Shown piece after piece: positions 26,215 through 34,714 of a stretch of 64,000 nt of DNA. The translations under genes and the position numbers were made by a program. Source of the DNA: Paenibacillus sp. BK033 (GTDB lineage Bacteria; Bacillota; Bacilli; Paenibacillales; Paenibacillaceae); the NCBI RefSeq assembly GCF_004345425.1, contig NZ_SLVP01000003.1, forward strand, positions 469,975-533,974. Reading direction: 5' to 3'. The notes beneath the pieces are model-generated. The model searched no databases. It was not told the DNA's origin and worked only from the letters and a program-made list of their open reading frames with translations. Each line of letters begins with the position of its first letter. The stretch's first letter is position 1.

Positions 26215-27327
26215 TTATTTCGAGCCTGGCGTGTAAATCTTATCGAAGATGCCGCCGTCATTAAAGTGTTTCTCTTGAGCGGTTTTCCAGCCGCCGAAGT
26301 CATCGATGGTAATCAGTTCAAGGTCTTTGAATTGGTCTTTGTATTTCGCTGCAATCGTTTCGTTGATTGGACGGTAGTAATTTTGCGCCGCAATTTCTTG
26401 GCCTTCATCGGAGTACAGGTATTGCAGGTAAGCTGTAGCTACATCTCGCGTGCCGCGTTTGTCTACCACTTTGTCAACGACTGCAACAGGAGGCTCCGCT
26501 TTAATGCTGAGCGAAGGATATACGATGTCGAACTTATCCGGACCAAGCTCTTTCACGGACAGGTAGGCTTCATTCTCCCAAGCAAGCAGCACGTCGCCAA
26601 TGCCTTTCTCTACGAACGTAGTTGTAGCGCCGCGTGCACCGGAGTCAAGTACGGGAACATGTTTATACAATTGCTGTACGAACTCTTGCGCTTTTGCTTC
26701 GTCGTTATTGTTCTGTTTGAGCGCGTAACCCCAAGCCGCGAGGTAGTTCCAGCGCGCACCGCCTGATGTTTTCGGATTTGGCGTAATGACTTGCACGCCG
26801 TCCTTGATCAGATCGCCCCAGTCGTTAATGCCTTTTGGATTGCCTTTGCGCACAAGGAATACGATTGTGGATGTATATGGCGCGCTGTTATGTTCAAATT
26901 TGGTTTGCCAGTCCTGATTGATAAGGCCCGGAGCGACAAGAGCGTCGATATCGTAACCAAGCGCCAGCGTTACAACATCGGCATCCAGACCGTCAATTAC
27001 AGCGCGGGCTTGAGCGCCGGAACCGCCATGGGATTGCTTAACGGTAACCTTTTGGCCTGTTTTGTCCAGCCAATATTTCGAGAATGCTTCGTTGTATTTA
27101 ACGTAGAGCTCACGGGTTGGATCGTATGATACGTTCAAAAGTTCAACATCTTTGGGCTTTTCGGTTGGAGCTTCCGATGCAGTGCCCGCATTGGAGGCTG
27201 CAGGAGTTTCTTTATTTCCACTGTTCGAGGAATTTGAATTGGAGTTGGAGTTATTGCCGCATGCTGCGAGCGCCAGCGTAAAAGTAAGAATAAGTACAAA
27301 CGATCGGATAATAGCTAATCTCTTCAT
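26215..27327 (-). CDS. sbp: Sulfate-binding lipoprotein
   Basis: A 370-residue extracellular solute-binding protein. Lipoprotein signal peptide with lipobox LAAC near residue 24, an Asn/Ser-rich linker, then the sulfate-binding fold ([53 protein letters not shown]). ATG 27327 follows AGGGGTGTG; a GTG nine nt upstream is in the ribosome site. It is the first gene of sbp-cysT-cysW-yezD, with a strong sigma-A promoter and a TAGGAATAATAT sequence in the leader reminiscent of CymR sites. Confidence 0.93.
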   Translation of the reverse strand: MKRLAIIRSFVLILTFTLALAACGNNSNSNSNSSNSGNKETPAASNAGTASEAPTEKPKDVELLNVSYDPTRELYVKYNEAFSKYWLDKTGQKVTVKQSHGGSGAQARAVIDGLDADVVTLALGYDIDALVAPGLINQDWQTKFEHNSAPYTSTIVFLVRKGNPKGINDWGDLIKDGVQVITPNPKTSGGARWNYLAAWGYALKQNNNDEAKAQEFVQQLYKHVPVLDSGARGATTTFVEKGIGDVLLAWENEAYLSVKELGPDKFDIVYPSLSIKAEPPVAVVDKVVDKRGTRDVATAYLQYLYSDEGQEIAAQNYYRPINETIAAKYKDQFKDLELITIDDFGGWKTAQEKHFNDGGIFDKIYTPGSK

Positions 27328-27428
27328 TGTCAACACACCCCTATTTTTATTGACAGACGAATAATGGTTAGCATCCGGTGGTCCGGGTAGATAATATTAT
27401 TCCTACCTGTTTAGTTGGTTATGGATGA

Positions 27429-27458
27429 ATATTACCAGTCCGCCCAATCATCTGTCAA
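27429..27458 (-). promoter_or_regulatory. sbp operon promoter
   Basis: Minus strand TTGACA (27458-27453), an 18-nt spacer and TAATAT (27434-27429). Just downstream, AACTAAACAGGTAGGAAT and AATATTAT look like a possible CymR (cysteine regulon) operator; I cannot verify this from memory of the consensus. Confidence 0.65.
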
Positions 27459-27512
27459 TAGAAAATTGGAAATTATTTATTGACTATATAAGGCAAACTT
27501 ATAAACGAAGAC

Positions 27513-27543
27513 GCAACAAAGCCGGGCTGAAAGCCCGGCTTTG
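27513..27543. terminator. Terminator after peptide ABC operon
   Basis: A perfect stem, AAAGCCGGGCT-GAA-AGCCCGGCTTT, just past the last ABC gene on the minus strand. The T run is short. Confidence 0.75.
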
Positions 27544-27550
27544 TGCTGCG

Positions 27551-28540
27551 TTATTGAATTGAAGCCGCATCCAGCGGAAAATGGCAGGCGATTTGCCTTC
27601 CATCCTCCCGCTCCTTGAGCAGCGGTTCTTCAACGCTGCATTTGGCTTGCGCAGCCGGGCAGCGCGGATGGAAACGGCAGCCGGACGGCGGATTAGCCGG
27701 CGACGGCACATCGCCCTGCAGTACGATTCTCTCCCGCTTCCGCGTCGGGTCCGGTCTTGGAATAGCCGATAAAAGAGCTGCCGTATACGGATGGAGCGGC
27801 TTGGCGAACAGTTCTTCCGTTGGCGCGATCTCGACGATTTTCCCCAGATACATAACGCCTACCCGGTCGGAGATATGCCTCACCACGTTAAGACCATGGG
27901 CAATAAAAAGAAAGGTTAATCCAAGCTCCCGCTGCAGCTTCATCAGCAGGTTAATAACCTGCGACTGCACCGATACGTCGAGGGCGGATACCGCTTCGTC
28001 CGCGACAATAAACTCGGGATTCAGCGCGATAGCCCTAGCAATGCCGATCCGCTGCCGCTGGCCGCCGGAGAACTCGTTCGGATACCGGTTGCGGCGCGTA
28101 GCATCCAAGCCAACTAGCTCCATCAGCTCGACGACGCGACTGTCGATCTCGCGTTCCGTCATCCTCTCGTGCAGCCGCAGCGGCTCTCCTATAATATCCT
28201 TTACCAGAAACCGCGGATTCAGCGATCCGAACGGATCCTGGAAAATAATCTGCATCTGCTTGCGCAATCGGCGCAGCTCCGAACCCGCCAGCTTCTGGAC
28301 ATCCGTTCCATTGAAGCTAACTTCGCCTTCCGTCGCCTTATGAAGATTAAGCACAACCCGGCCAAGCGTCGATTTGCCGCAACCCGACTCGCCAACGAGC
28401 CCAAACGTCTCGCCTTTGCGGATGGACAGCGTCACGTCATCCACCGCTTTGACCTGGCCGACTACCCGGTTAAGAAGACCCGACCGAATCGGAAAATATT
28501 TTTTGACTCCGCGCAGCTCCAGTACATATTCCGCGTTCAT
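27551..28540 (-). CDS. Oligopeptide ABC transporter ATPase, OppF/DppF type
   Basis: A 329-residue ATPase. Walker [10 protein letters not shown] (about 51-59), signature [14 protein letters not shown] (about 153-166), Walker [17 protein letters not shown], and the C-terminal Cys-rich oligopeptide extension ([16 protein letters not shown]). It overlaps the preceding ATPase gene by 4 nt (ATGA), indicating translational coupling, and pairs with it as the nucleotide-binding heterodimer. Last gene of the operon. Confidence 0.9.
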   Translation of the reverse strand: MNAEYVLELRGVKKYFPIRSGLLNRVVGQVKAVDDVTLSIRKGETFGLVGESGCGKSTLGRVVLNLHKATEGEVSFNGTDVQKLAGSELRRLRKQMQIIFQDPFGSLNPRFLVKDIIGEPLRLHERMTEREIDSRVVELMELVGLDATRRNRYPNEFSGGQRQRIGIARAIALNPEFIVADEAVSALDVSVQSQVINLLMKLQRELGLTFLFIAHGLNVVRHISDRVGVMYLGKIVEIAPTEELFAKPLHPYTAALLSAIPRPDPTRKRERIVLQGDVPSPANPPSGCRFHPRCPAAQAKCSVEEPLLKEREDGRQIACHFPLDAASIQ

Positions 28541-29562
28541 CGGCTCACCTCGGGGTTCGATTCATTTTTCCAAACAGCTGCTCCGCCTTCCTCCATGTAC
28601 ATCCAGCAGGAAGCGTAATGATCTTCGGTTACGGCCATAGCCGGCGGCGCCTTCTCCCTGCAAATCTCCTTCGCATACGGGCAGCGCGGATGGAAGCGGC
28701 AGCCCTCGGGGAGCTGGCTTAACCCGGGGATATTGCCCCGGATCGTATATAATTCTTCACCGCGCGCGCCATCGAGGCCCGGCACTGAATTGAGAAGGCC
28801 TTCCGTATAAGGGTGGCTTGGACGCGCGAATATTTCGTTTGCGCTGCCCTCCTCCACGATAATGCCGGCGTACATAACCGCTATGCGGTCTGCCATCTCG
28901 GCGGCAACGCCCATGTCATGCGTAATAAGCAGAATCGACATGCCAAGCTCCTTTTGCAGGCTGCGGAGCAGGTCGAGAATTTGAGCTTGAACCGTAACGT
29001 CCAGAGCCGTGGTTGGCTCGTCTGCGATAAGCAGGCTGGGATCGCACGCTAGGGCTATCGCGATTACAACCCGCTGGCACATCCCGCCGGACAGCTCATG
29101 CGGATATTGCTTCACCCGAATTTCGGGAGCCGGGATGCCAACCAGTCGCAGCATGTCAACCGCCATTTTACGGGCTTCCTTCTTCCCTTTTTTCCGGTGA
29201 AGCATAATGCTCTCGGCGATCTGGTCTCCTACGGTATAGACCGGATTGAGAGAGGACATCGGGTCCTGGAAGATCATTGCGATTTTGTTGCCCCGGATCC
29301 GGATCATTTCGTCCTGACTCTTTTTCGCCAGATCCTCACCTTGGAATTTAATGCTGCCTTCCAATATCGCGCCGCCGTTATAATCAATCAGCCGCATGAC
29401 GGCCAATGAAGTGACGCTTTTGCCGCTGCCCGACTCTCCAACCAGACATACGGTTTTCCCTTTTTCTATGGAGATCGACAGATTCTCGGTTGCTTTAACC
29501 GTACCGCCCACCGTCAGAAATCCGGCCGTTAAATTTTCGATTTCAAGAAGCTTTTCCGCCAT
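28537..29562 (-). CDS. Oligopeptide ABC transporter ATPase, OppD/DppD type
   Basis: A 341-residue ATPase with Walker A GESGSGKS (about 40-47), signature [20 protein letters not shown], Walker [17 protein letters not shown], and the Cys-rich tail ([16 protein letters not shown]). Its ATG lies 34 nt inside the 3' end of the upstream permease gene, behind a strong AGAGGAGGATC. Partner of the OppF-type ATPase that follows. Confidence 0.9.
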   Translation of the reverse strand: MAEKLLEIENLTAGFLTVGGTVKATENLSISIEKGKTVCLVGESGSGKSVTSLAVMRLIDYNGGAILEGSIKFQGEDLAKKSQDEMIRIRGNKIAMIFQDPMSSLNPVYTVGDQIAESIMLHRKKGKKEARKMAVDMLRLVGIPAPEIRVKQYPHELSGGMCQRVVIAIALACDPSLLIADEPTTALDVTVQAQILDLLRSLQKELGMSILLITHDMGVAAEMADRIAVMYAGIIVEEGSANEIFARPSHPYTEGLLNSVPGLDGARGEELYTIRGNIPGLSQLPEGCRFHPRCPYAKEICREKAPPAMAVTEDHYASCWMYMEEGGAAVWKNESNPEVSR

Positions 29563-30500
29563 CTGTCGATCCTCCTCTCGGACATTTTCTGCCGGGGATT
29601 TAAAGAGTCCTGAATGCCGTCACCTATAAAATTCACGGCAAGCACAACTAGAAGAATGCAAACGCCGGGGTAGACGGCCTGGAGCGGGTCAACAAGCATA
29701 AATTCCTGCGCGTTGCTCAGCATCAGCCCCCAGCTTGTTTTTGGCGCTTGAATGCCTAAGCCGAGATACGATAATGCCGATTCGCTCAAAATCGCTGACC
29801 CCACCATTAAGGTTGCGTTTACGATAATCGGAAAGCTGGCGTTGCGGAGCAAATGTTTGAAAATAATGCCGAGATTCGAAACCCCGATGGCCCTTGCCGC
29901 TTCTACGTACTGCATCTCCCGAAGCTGCAGGAACATTCCTCGTACAAGCCGCGCCACGCTCATCCAGCTGGTTAGAATCAGAACGATAATCATGTAACGG
30001 AATTCCGTGCCAAAGATCGCAAGCACCAGAATATTAAGGAACAATAACGGAATCGAATTCATCACGTCTACAAGCCGCATAAAGCAGGTATCGATAAATC
30101 CGCCGAAAAAACCGGATATAGATCCAATGACGGCCCCGATAATGACAGATCCGGCAGCTACCGAAAATCCCACCATCAAAGAAATCCGGGCGCTATAGAG
30201 CAATCTCGCGAAGATGTCCCGGCCGAGCTCGTCTGTACCTAGCAAATGTCCGTCCGTACCCGCTTTTACGTTAACAAACATCATATCGATTTTTGCCGGA
30301 TCGTATTTCGTAAGCCAAGGCGCGAACGCTCCTCCCAATATAAAAACCAGAAGGACAACCAGACCGGTTATCGCATAAGGATTGCGTCTGAATTTGGACC
30401 AGGCCGTACGCCAAGGCCCGGGAGGACGCTTAAGCGGCTTAATCGCCTTTACTTCAACAGGCGGGATAACCGCGGAGGTTTGCATATTGGCTTCGCTCAT
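29529..30500 (-). CDS. Oligopeptide ABC transporter permease, OppC/DppC type
   Basis: A 323-residue permease with six membrane segments. The N-terminal cytoplasmic stretch ends in WRTAWSKFRRNPYAITG before the first segment, and GTDELGRDIFARLLYSARIS and YVEAARAIGVSNLGIIFKHL (coupling loop) are typical of OppC. It overlaps the OppB gene by 4 nt. Confidence 0.9.
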   Translation of the reverse strand: MSEANMQTSAVIPPVEVKAIKPLKRPPGPWRTAWSKFRRNPYAITGLVVLLVFILGGAFAPWLTKYDPAKIDMMFVNVKAGTDGHLLGTDELGRDIFARLLYSARISLMVGFSVAAGSVIIGAVIGSISGFFGGFIDTCFMRLVDVMNSIPLLFLNILVLAIFGTEFRYMIIVLILTSWMSVARLVRGMFLQLREMQYVEAARAIGVSNLGIIFKHLLRNASFPIIVNATLMVGSAILSESALSYLGLGIQAPKTSWGLMLSNAQEFMLVDPLQAVYPGVCILLVVLAVNFIGDGIQDSLNPRQKMSERRIDRWRKSFLKSKI

Positions 30501-31468
30501 GCCGACCTTCCCCCTCTCTTGCCAAGCTGCACGCGCGGATCAACGACGGCATACAACAAGTCGGCGAGCAAATTACCGAAAATGACAATAACAGCCGTCA
30601 AAAGAGTTATTGCCATAAGAACGGAGTATTCGCGCGCAACCGCCATCTGAACGAATAAACGGCCCATTCCCGGCCAATTGAAGACACTCTCGGTTATAGC
30701 TGCGCCGGCAACGAGCAGCGGCAGGTCAAGCGCAATAATCGTAATAATCGGAATAAGCGCATTGCGCAGAGCATGTTTGTAGATGACTTTCCCTTCCTGC
30801 ACTCCTTTTGCCCGTGCCGTACGGATATAATCCTGGTTAAGCACTTCCATCATGCTGGAACGCGAATATTTCACGTAAGCAGCCAGAAAACCGAGAGTAA
30901 GAACAGTCACCGGCAAAACAAGATGCAGCATCAAGTCGCCAAATTGACCTTCTTTATCCATGGAATACATATCGGCCAGCGGCAGAAGGTCCAGCTTTAT
31001 CGAGAAGATCTGCTGAAGAATGATCCCGAACCAGAAGGTCGGCATCGCAAATCCAATATACGAAATAAAGGAAGCCGTTTGATCGGAGAGGCTGTATTCC
31101 TTCGTGCTGTTGTAGATCCCCCATGGAATAGCAATGATCAGCGTCAGCAGCCAAGCGACACTCATCAGAATAAACGTGTTTTTAACGGTTGGCCAAATAA
31201 TCTCGCCAATCGGCACATGATTCTTGAAGGTATAACCCAAGTCGCCCTGCAGCAAATTGCCTAACCAACTTAAATATTGCATGGGAAGAGGCTTATCAAG
31301 ACCCATATTATGTGCCTGTATTTCCATGGCTTCCGGCGATAAGCCTGGCGCCAGCATGATTTGAAACGGTCCTCCCGGAGCGGCATGGATAAGCCCGAAT
31401 GTCACGAGCGTAATCAGGAATAGCACCAAGACGGACTGAAGTGTTCGGCGAATAATAAACTCGGTCAT
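30497..31468 (-). CDS. Oligopeptide ABC transporter permease, OppB/DppB type
   Basis: A 323-residue permease with six membrane segments. It starts with FIIRRTLQSVLVLFLITLVTF and has the coupling loop DYIRTARAKGVQEGKVIYKH (about 215-234). The leader between it and the binding-protein gene holds a hairpin and the pre-SD repeat, ending in TTTTAGGAGGATG, a very strong ribosome site. It forms the pore with the OppC-type permease. Confidence 0.9.
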   Translation of the reverse strand: MTEFIIRRTLQSVLVLFLITLVTFGLIHAAPGGPFQIMLAPGLSPEAMEIQAHNMGLDKPLPMQYLSWLGNLLQGDLGYTFKNHVPIGEIIWPTVKNTFILMSVAWLLTLIIAIPWGIYNSTKEYSLSDQTASFISYIGFAMPTFWFGIILQQIFSIKLDLLPLADMYSMDKEGQFGDLMLHLVLPVTVLTLGFLAAYVKYSRSSMMEVLNQDYIRTARAKGVQEGKVIYKHALRNALIPIITIIALDLPLLVAGAAITESVFNWPGMGRLFVQMAVAREYSVLMAITLLTAVIVIFGNLLADLLYAVVDPRVQLGKRGGRSA

Positions 31469-31485
31469 TTGCCCATCCTCCTAAA

Positions 31486-31562
31486 AGAATTGCCACTGCT
31501 CTTGTGGCAATTCTACTTCGTAAGCATAAACCTAAGAATTGCCGCATCTTTTGCGGAATCCT
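31486..31562 (-). repeat. Pre-SD hairpin repeat, two copies, upstream of oppB-type gene
   Basis: Hairpin 1 (31486-31514) is AGAATTGCCAC-N7-GTGGCAATTCT. The linker (31515-31534) is ACTTCGTAAGCATAAACCTA. Hairpin 2 (31535-31562) is AGAATTGCCGC-N7-GCGGAATCCT. Read with oppB the first hairpin ends GGCAATTCTTTTAGGAGG, the oppB ribosome site. The stems differ from the uvrC copies but keep pairing, and the linker is nearly identical. Confidence 0.85.
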
Positions 31563-31581
31563 AAACAACATGGTTTACAAG

Positions 31582-31608
31582 GAAGAAGAGGGCCTAGCCC
31601 TCTTCTTC
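31582..31608 (-). terminator. Intergenic hairpin after the binding-protein gene
   Basis: A perfect stem, GAAGAAGAGGGC-(TA)-GCCCTCTTCTTC, 23 nt past the binding-protein stop codon. It has no T run, so partial termination or 3' protection of the abundant binding-protein mRNA is more likely than full termination. Confidence 0.6.
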
Positions 31609-31630
31609 TGCAAACGATTGATTAAGCCGT

Positions 31631-33373
31631 TTATTCGGCCAGCCACCATTTGATCATGTGGTAGAAGTATCCGGTTTGCTGCGTTGGTACAGGCGCATCC
31701 TCTTCCGCGTATTTCACTTTAGGTCCGATGCCTTGAGGGTTACCGTATTGATACAGGAATACGTATGGCAGATCCGTCGAAATCTCAGTCGCAATTTGAT
31801 TGTAAATTTCTTTCCGTTTGGCTTGATCGACAACGGAGTAGCCATCTACCCACAGCTTGTCGAGTTTATCGTTTTTGTACCAGCCGCTGTTTTGTCCTGC
31901 TGGCGGGAAGTATTTGGACGAGAAAATGCTCTCGCCGTCCGGATCCGGATTGCTAAGCGACCAGCCTAGAAGAATGGCAGGGTATTTGCCTGGCGTAATA
32001 TTCTGGTCAATCCAGGTTGCGAAATCAATAGCCGTCGGTTTTACTTCAATGCCTACGTCCTTCAAGTTCTGTTGAATAATTTGAGCAACCGCCTCGCGGC
32101 GGCTGTTGCCCGCGTTATATTGCAGCTCGAAGGAGAAACGGTGGCCGTCTTTCTCCAGAATGCCGTCTTTGCCGGCTACCCAACCGTCATCGGCCAGCAG
32201 CGCTTTTGCCTTCTCGGCATCATAATTGTAGTTTACGGCTTTGTCGCCGGGATCCGACCAGGAGCCTGGGAGGAATGGCGCGTTCATCAGCGCCCCGGTG
32301 CCTTTCAGAACGTTATCAACCATGCCTTGGCGGTTCAGCGCGTAAGCAATGGCTTGACGGCTCTTCTGCGAAGAGAACGGAATGAATTTATCCGGGAAGT
32401 TGTTCGCGTCAAAGTTAAAGCTGATATATTCGTAGGTCGAGGTAGATCCTTTAATGACATTGATTTTGTCGTTTTTCTCAACCGCCTCAAGCTGCGTGAT
32501 CGGAATGGCCAGCGTTGTATCCACATCGCCTTTGATCAGCGCTTGAACCTCCGTATTTTGGTCGGCGTAAATTTTGTAAACGACCTTTTGAATATTAGGT
32601 TTTACTTCGCCCCAATAATTCGGATCGGCTTCCAGGCTTACGTATTGGCCCGCTTTCCACTCCGACCATTTCCAAGGTCCGCTGGTAACCGTCTTGGCAG
32701 GGTCTTTGCCGTACGGATTCGCCTGCAAATCCTCAGGCTTCACGTCCTTGAGAATGTGGCTCGGCACCGGATTAAGCATGAGCGAATATTGGAATGGCGC
32801 GTAAACTTGCTTCAGCGTAATTTTGACGGTGTAGTCGTCGATTTTCTCGACGCTGCCAACCTTGTCAAACGTGCTGATGCCTGGCGCGCCGGCTTTTGGA
32901 TTAATGATCGTATTAATAGTAAAGACCAAATCATCTGCGGTAATCGGTTGACCGTCACTCCATTTGGCCGTATTTTTCATTTTTACGGTATAGGTTTTGC
33001 TGTCCTCCGAAATTTGCGGAAGTTCAGCGGCGAGAGACCACGGCTGCACGACCAGGTTACCGTCACGGTCAAGATCGTACAATTGGGCGAATAACAAATA
33101 TTGCATATCTCCGGAAGCCGTATCATTCACAAAAATCGGGTTTACCGACACAATGTCGGAGAATGTGCTTACCGTTAACGTACCGCCTACTTTAGGCGTA
33201 TTGGGATCCTCTGAAGGTTCTGCGGAAGGAGAAGCCGATTCATCGGCCGTTGTTGCCGAAGGCGAAGGGGAATTGGAGCTGTTATTGGTATTCTTGTTGG
33301 AACAGCCTGCAATTAGGATTGCCAGAATACTTAATAGGAACAAAAACTTCATGGATTTCTTTCGGGTAATCAT
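31631..33373 (-). CDS. Oligopeptide-binding lipoprotein (SBP_bac_5)
   Basis: A 580-residue extracellular binding protein with lipobox LIAGC near residue 24, a Ser/Asn/Thr linker, then the family-5 fold (GGTLTVSTFSDIVSVNPIF, KWSDGQPITADDLVFTI near 140, NRQGMVDNVLKGTG near 360). ATG 33373 follows AAAGGAGGAGAT; an upstream in-frame start at 33427 has none. It delivers peptides (or nickel or other family ligands) to the permease encoded downstream. The leader is about 255 nt long and contains a short ORF. Confidence 0.9.
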   Translation of the reverse strand: MITRKKSMKFLFLLSILAILIAGCSNKNTNNSSNSPSPSATTADESASPSAEPSEDPNTPKVGGTLTVSTFSDIVSVNPIFVNDTASGDMQYLLFAQLYDLDRDGNLVVQPWSLAAELPQISEDSKTYTVKMKNTAKWSDGQPITADDLVFTINTIINPKAGAPGISTFDKVGSVEKIDDYTVKITLKQVYAPFQYSLMLNPVPSHILKDVKPEDLQANPYGKDPAKTVTSGPWKWSEWKAGQYVSLEADPNYWGEVKPNIQKVVYKIYADQNTEVQALIKGDVDTTLAIPITQLEAVEKNDKINVIKGSTSTYEYISFNFDANNFPDKFIPFSSQKSRQAIAYALNRQGMVDNVLKGTGALMNAPFLPGSWSDPGDKAVNYNYDAEKAKALLADDGWVAGKDGILEKDGHRFSFELQYNAGNSRREAVAQIIQQNLKDVGIEVKPTAIDFATWIDQNITPGKYPAILLGWSLSNPDPDGESIFSSKYFPPAGQNSGWYKNDKLDKLWVDGYSVVDQAKRKEIYNQIATEISTDLPYVFLYQYGNPQGIGPKVKYAEEDAPVPTQQTGYFYHMIKWWLAE

Positions 33374-33538
33374 CCTATCTCCTCCTTTAATTTGAACGTA
33401 ATCGAGTCTATGCTGTCTGTTTAACATCGCTGCCTTTCCATTTGTTCAAATCTTTTAATTTTTCTGATTATTATGAACATAAGTATTGCATTCTGTTTAC
33501 ATCGCCTACATAATTTACTAGTAAGGTCTATTAATCGC

Positions 33539-33616
33539 TCATTCTGAATTTCTGCTCACCGATTCCGACTTCCATAGATGTACATCTTGAACTTTATTTT
33601 TCCAAGTATGTAACAT
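33539..33616 (-). CDS. Short upstream ORF in the peptide ABC operon leader
   Basis: Twenty-five codons (MLHTWKNKVQDV, then HLWKSESVSRNSE) on the minus strand with a near-perfect ribosome site GGGGAGGTGA placed 7 nt before ATG. It lies about 15 nt after the predicted transcription start and about 165 nt before the binding-protein gene. No signal peptide. It may be a leader peptide that controls the operon, or chance. It has two Trp, two His and many charged residues, and no obvious run of one amino acid. Confidence 0.4.
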   Translation of the reverse strand: MLHTWKNKVQDVHLWKSESVSRNSE

Positions 33617-33637
33617 TCTCTCACCTCCCCTGAGGAG

Positions 33638-33666
33638 AGTATACTATAAGTTATTAACGCGGTAAA
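33638..33666 (-). promoter_or_regulatory. Promoter of the peptide ABC operon
   Basis: Minus strand TTTACC (33666-33661), a 17-nt spacer and TATACT (33643-33638). The leader downstream (33374-33630) shows no riboswitch I recognise; it holds the short ORF. Confidence 0.55.
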
Positions 33667-33685
33667 TAGTTAAAGTATGTTCATA

Positions 33686-33726
33686 AAAAGAGGCTGCACA
33701 TTTGAACAAATGTGCAGCCTCTTTTT
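33686..33726. terminator. Bidirectional terminator after dnaI
   Basis: A perfect stem, AAAAGAGGCTGCACATTTG and its complement around AA, with A/T runs on both sides. Confidence 0.92.
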
Positions 33727-33734
33727 CGTATCAC

Positions 33735-34691
33735 TCATTTGCGTCCCCGCTTATTCTCGCCGGTGACCATAACAACCTGAACGTACGGCTTGATCCGGTT
33801 CATGAGGCGTTCCCCTTTATACTGCTCGTCGCCGTCCTTACTGGTAAAGCTGAAGTGCCTCTCCAAGGCATCCAGCTCATAGTTGGAAGTATATAAGGTA
33901 GGCTTCCGGTTCATCCGGTAATTCAGAATCGAACCAAGAACATGATCCCGTACCCACGGATTCAGATTCTCGGCCCCGATATCGTCAAAAATAAGCAGAT
34001 CGGTTTCCTTCATCATCTCTACCGTCTCGCGAAGCTTAGCCTGGTCATGCATCATCGACTTCAAATCTTCGACGAACTCCGGCATGTAGACGATAGCTCC
34101 CGAGTAACCCGCCTTCGCAAGCTCATGAAGCAGATAACACATGAGGAACGTCTTCCCCGTGCCGAACTTGCCGGCCAGGTACAACCCTTCCTTCTGCAGC
34201 CCCTCTTCCTTCGTCTTGTCGATATACGCCAGAATCTGATAGGCTGCTTCCGTGCGCTTCGGATCGTTGAACAATATTTCATCGGCCGAATAGCCGTTAT
34301 TCAGCGCGGTCTCGTCCACATAGAAGCTGCGGATCCGGTTCTTGATCTGTTCTTCGCTGCGACGCGCGAGGAACTTCTTGCAGGATACCTTCCGGTCAAT
34401 CAATTGAACCTGATCATTTACCGTCTCGCAAGAAAGCAATGTATAATGGCCTTCAAAGTCATTTGGGCAATTGTTTAGTCCCGGGCAGTTCGAACAATTC
34501 CGGAATTCTTTCACGTATTGATAGACCCGGTTCATATTCATCCGAATCGCGCGTTCATTCAGCTCAGGGTGCTTGACGAACAGACGCTCAACAAGAGGGT
34601 CCGCCATAAGCTCTCCTAGTTTTTGTTCCGCTTGATCGGTCATTGCCTTGCCGCCGGGCCATGCTTTTAACATTTCACCAAGCGATTCCAT
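33735..34691 (-). CDS. dnaI: Primosomal helicase loader DnaI
   Basis: A 318-residue AAA+ ATPase that loads the replicative helicase DnaC in Firmicutes. The N-terminal domain has zinc-ligand cysteines (C66, C69, C75, C88, C104). The ATPase domain has Walker A GKFGTGKT (174-181), Walker B DLLIFDDIGAE and a sensor region (TLYTSNYELD). It is 23 bp downstream of dnaB, the Bacillus order. A strong terminator follows. Confidence 0.94.
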   Translation of the reverse strand: MESLGEMLKAWPGGKAMTDQAEQKLGELMADPLVERLFVKHPELNERAIRMNMNRVYQYVKEFRNCSNCPGLNNCPNDFEGHYTLLSCETVNDQVQLIDRKVSCKKFLARRSEEQIKNRIRSFYVDETALNNGYSADEILFNDPKRTEAAYQILAYIDKTKEEGLQKEGLYLAGKFGTGKTFLMCYLLHELAKAGYSGAIVYMPEFVEDLKSMMHDQAKLRETVEMMKETDLLIFDDIGAENLNPWVRDHVLGSILNYRMNRKPTLYTSNYELDALERHFSFTSKDGDEQYKGERLMNRIKPYVQVVMVTGENKRGRK

Positions 34692-34714
34692 CCGTTTTCA
34701 CCCCGCTTTATGGT

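Noticed and set aside
32072-33094. Long plus-strand frame opposite the oligopeptide-binding protein gene
   Set aside because: No ribosome site or domain; composition fits an antisense shadow.
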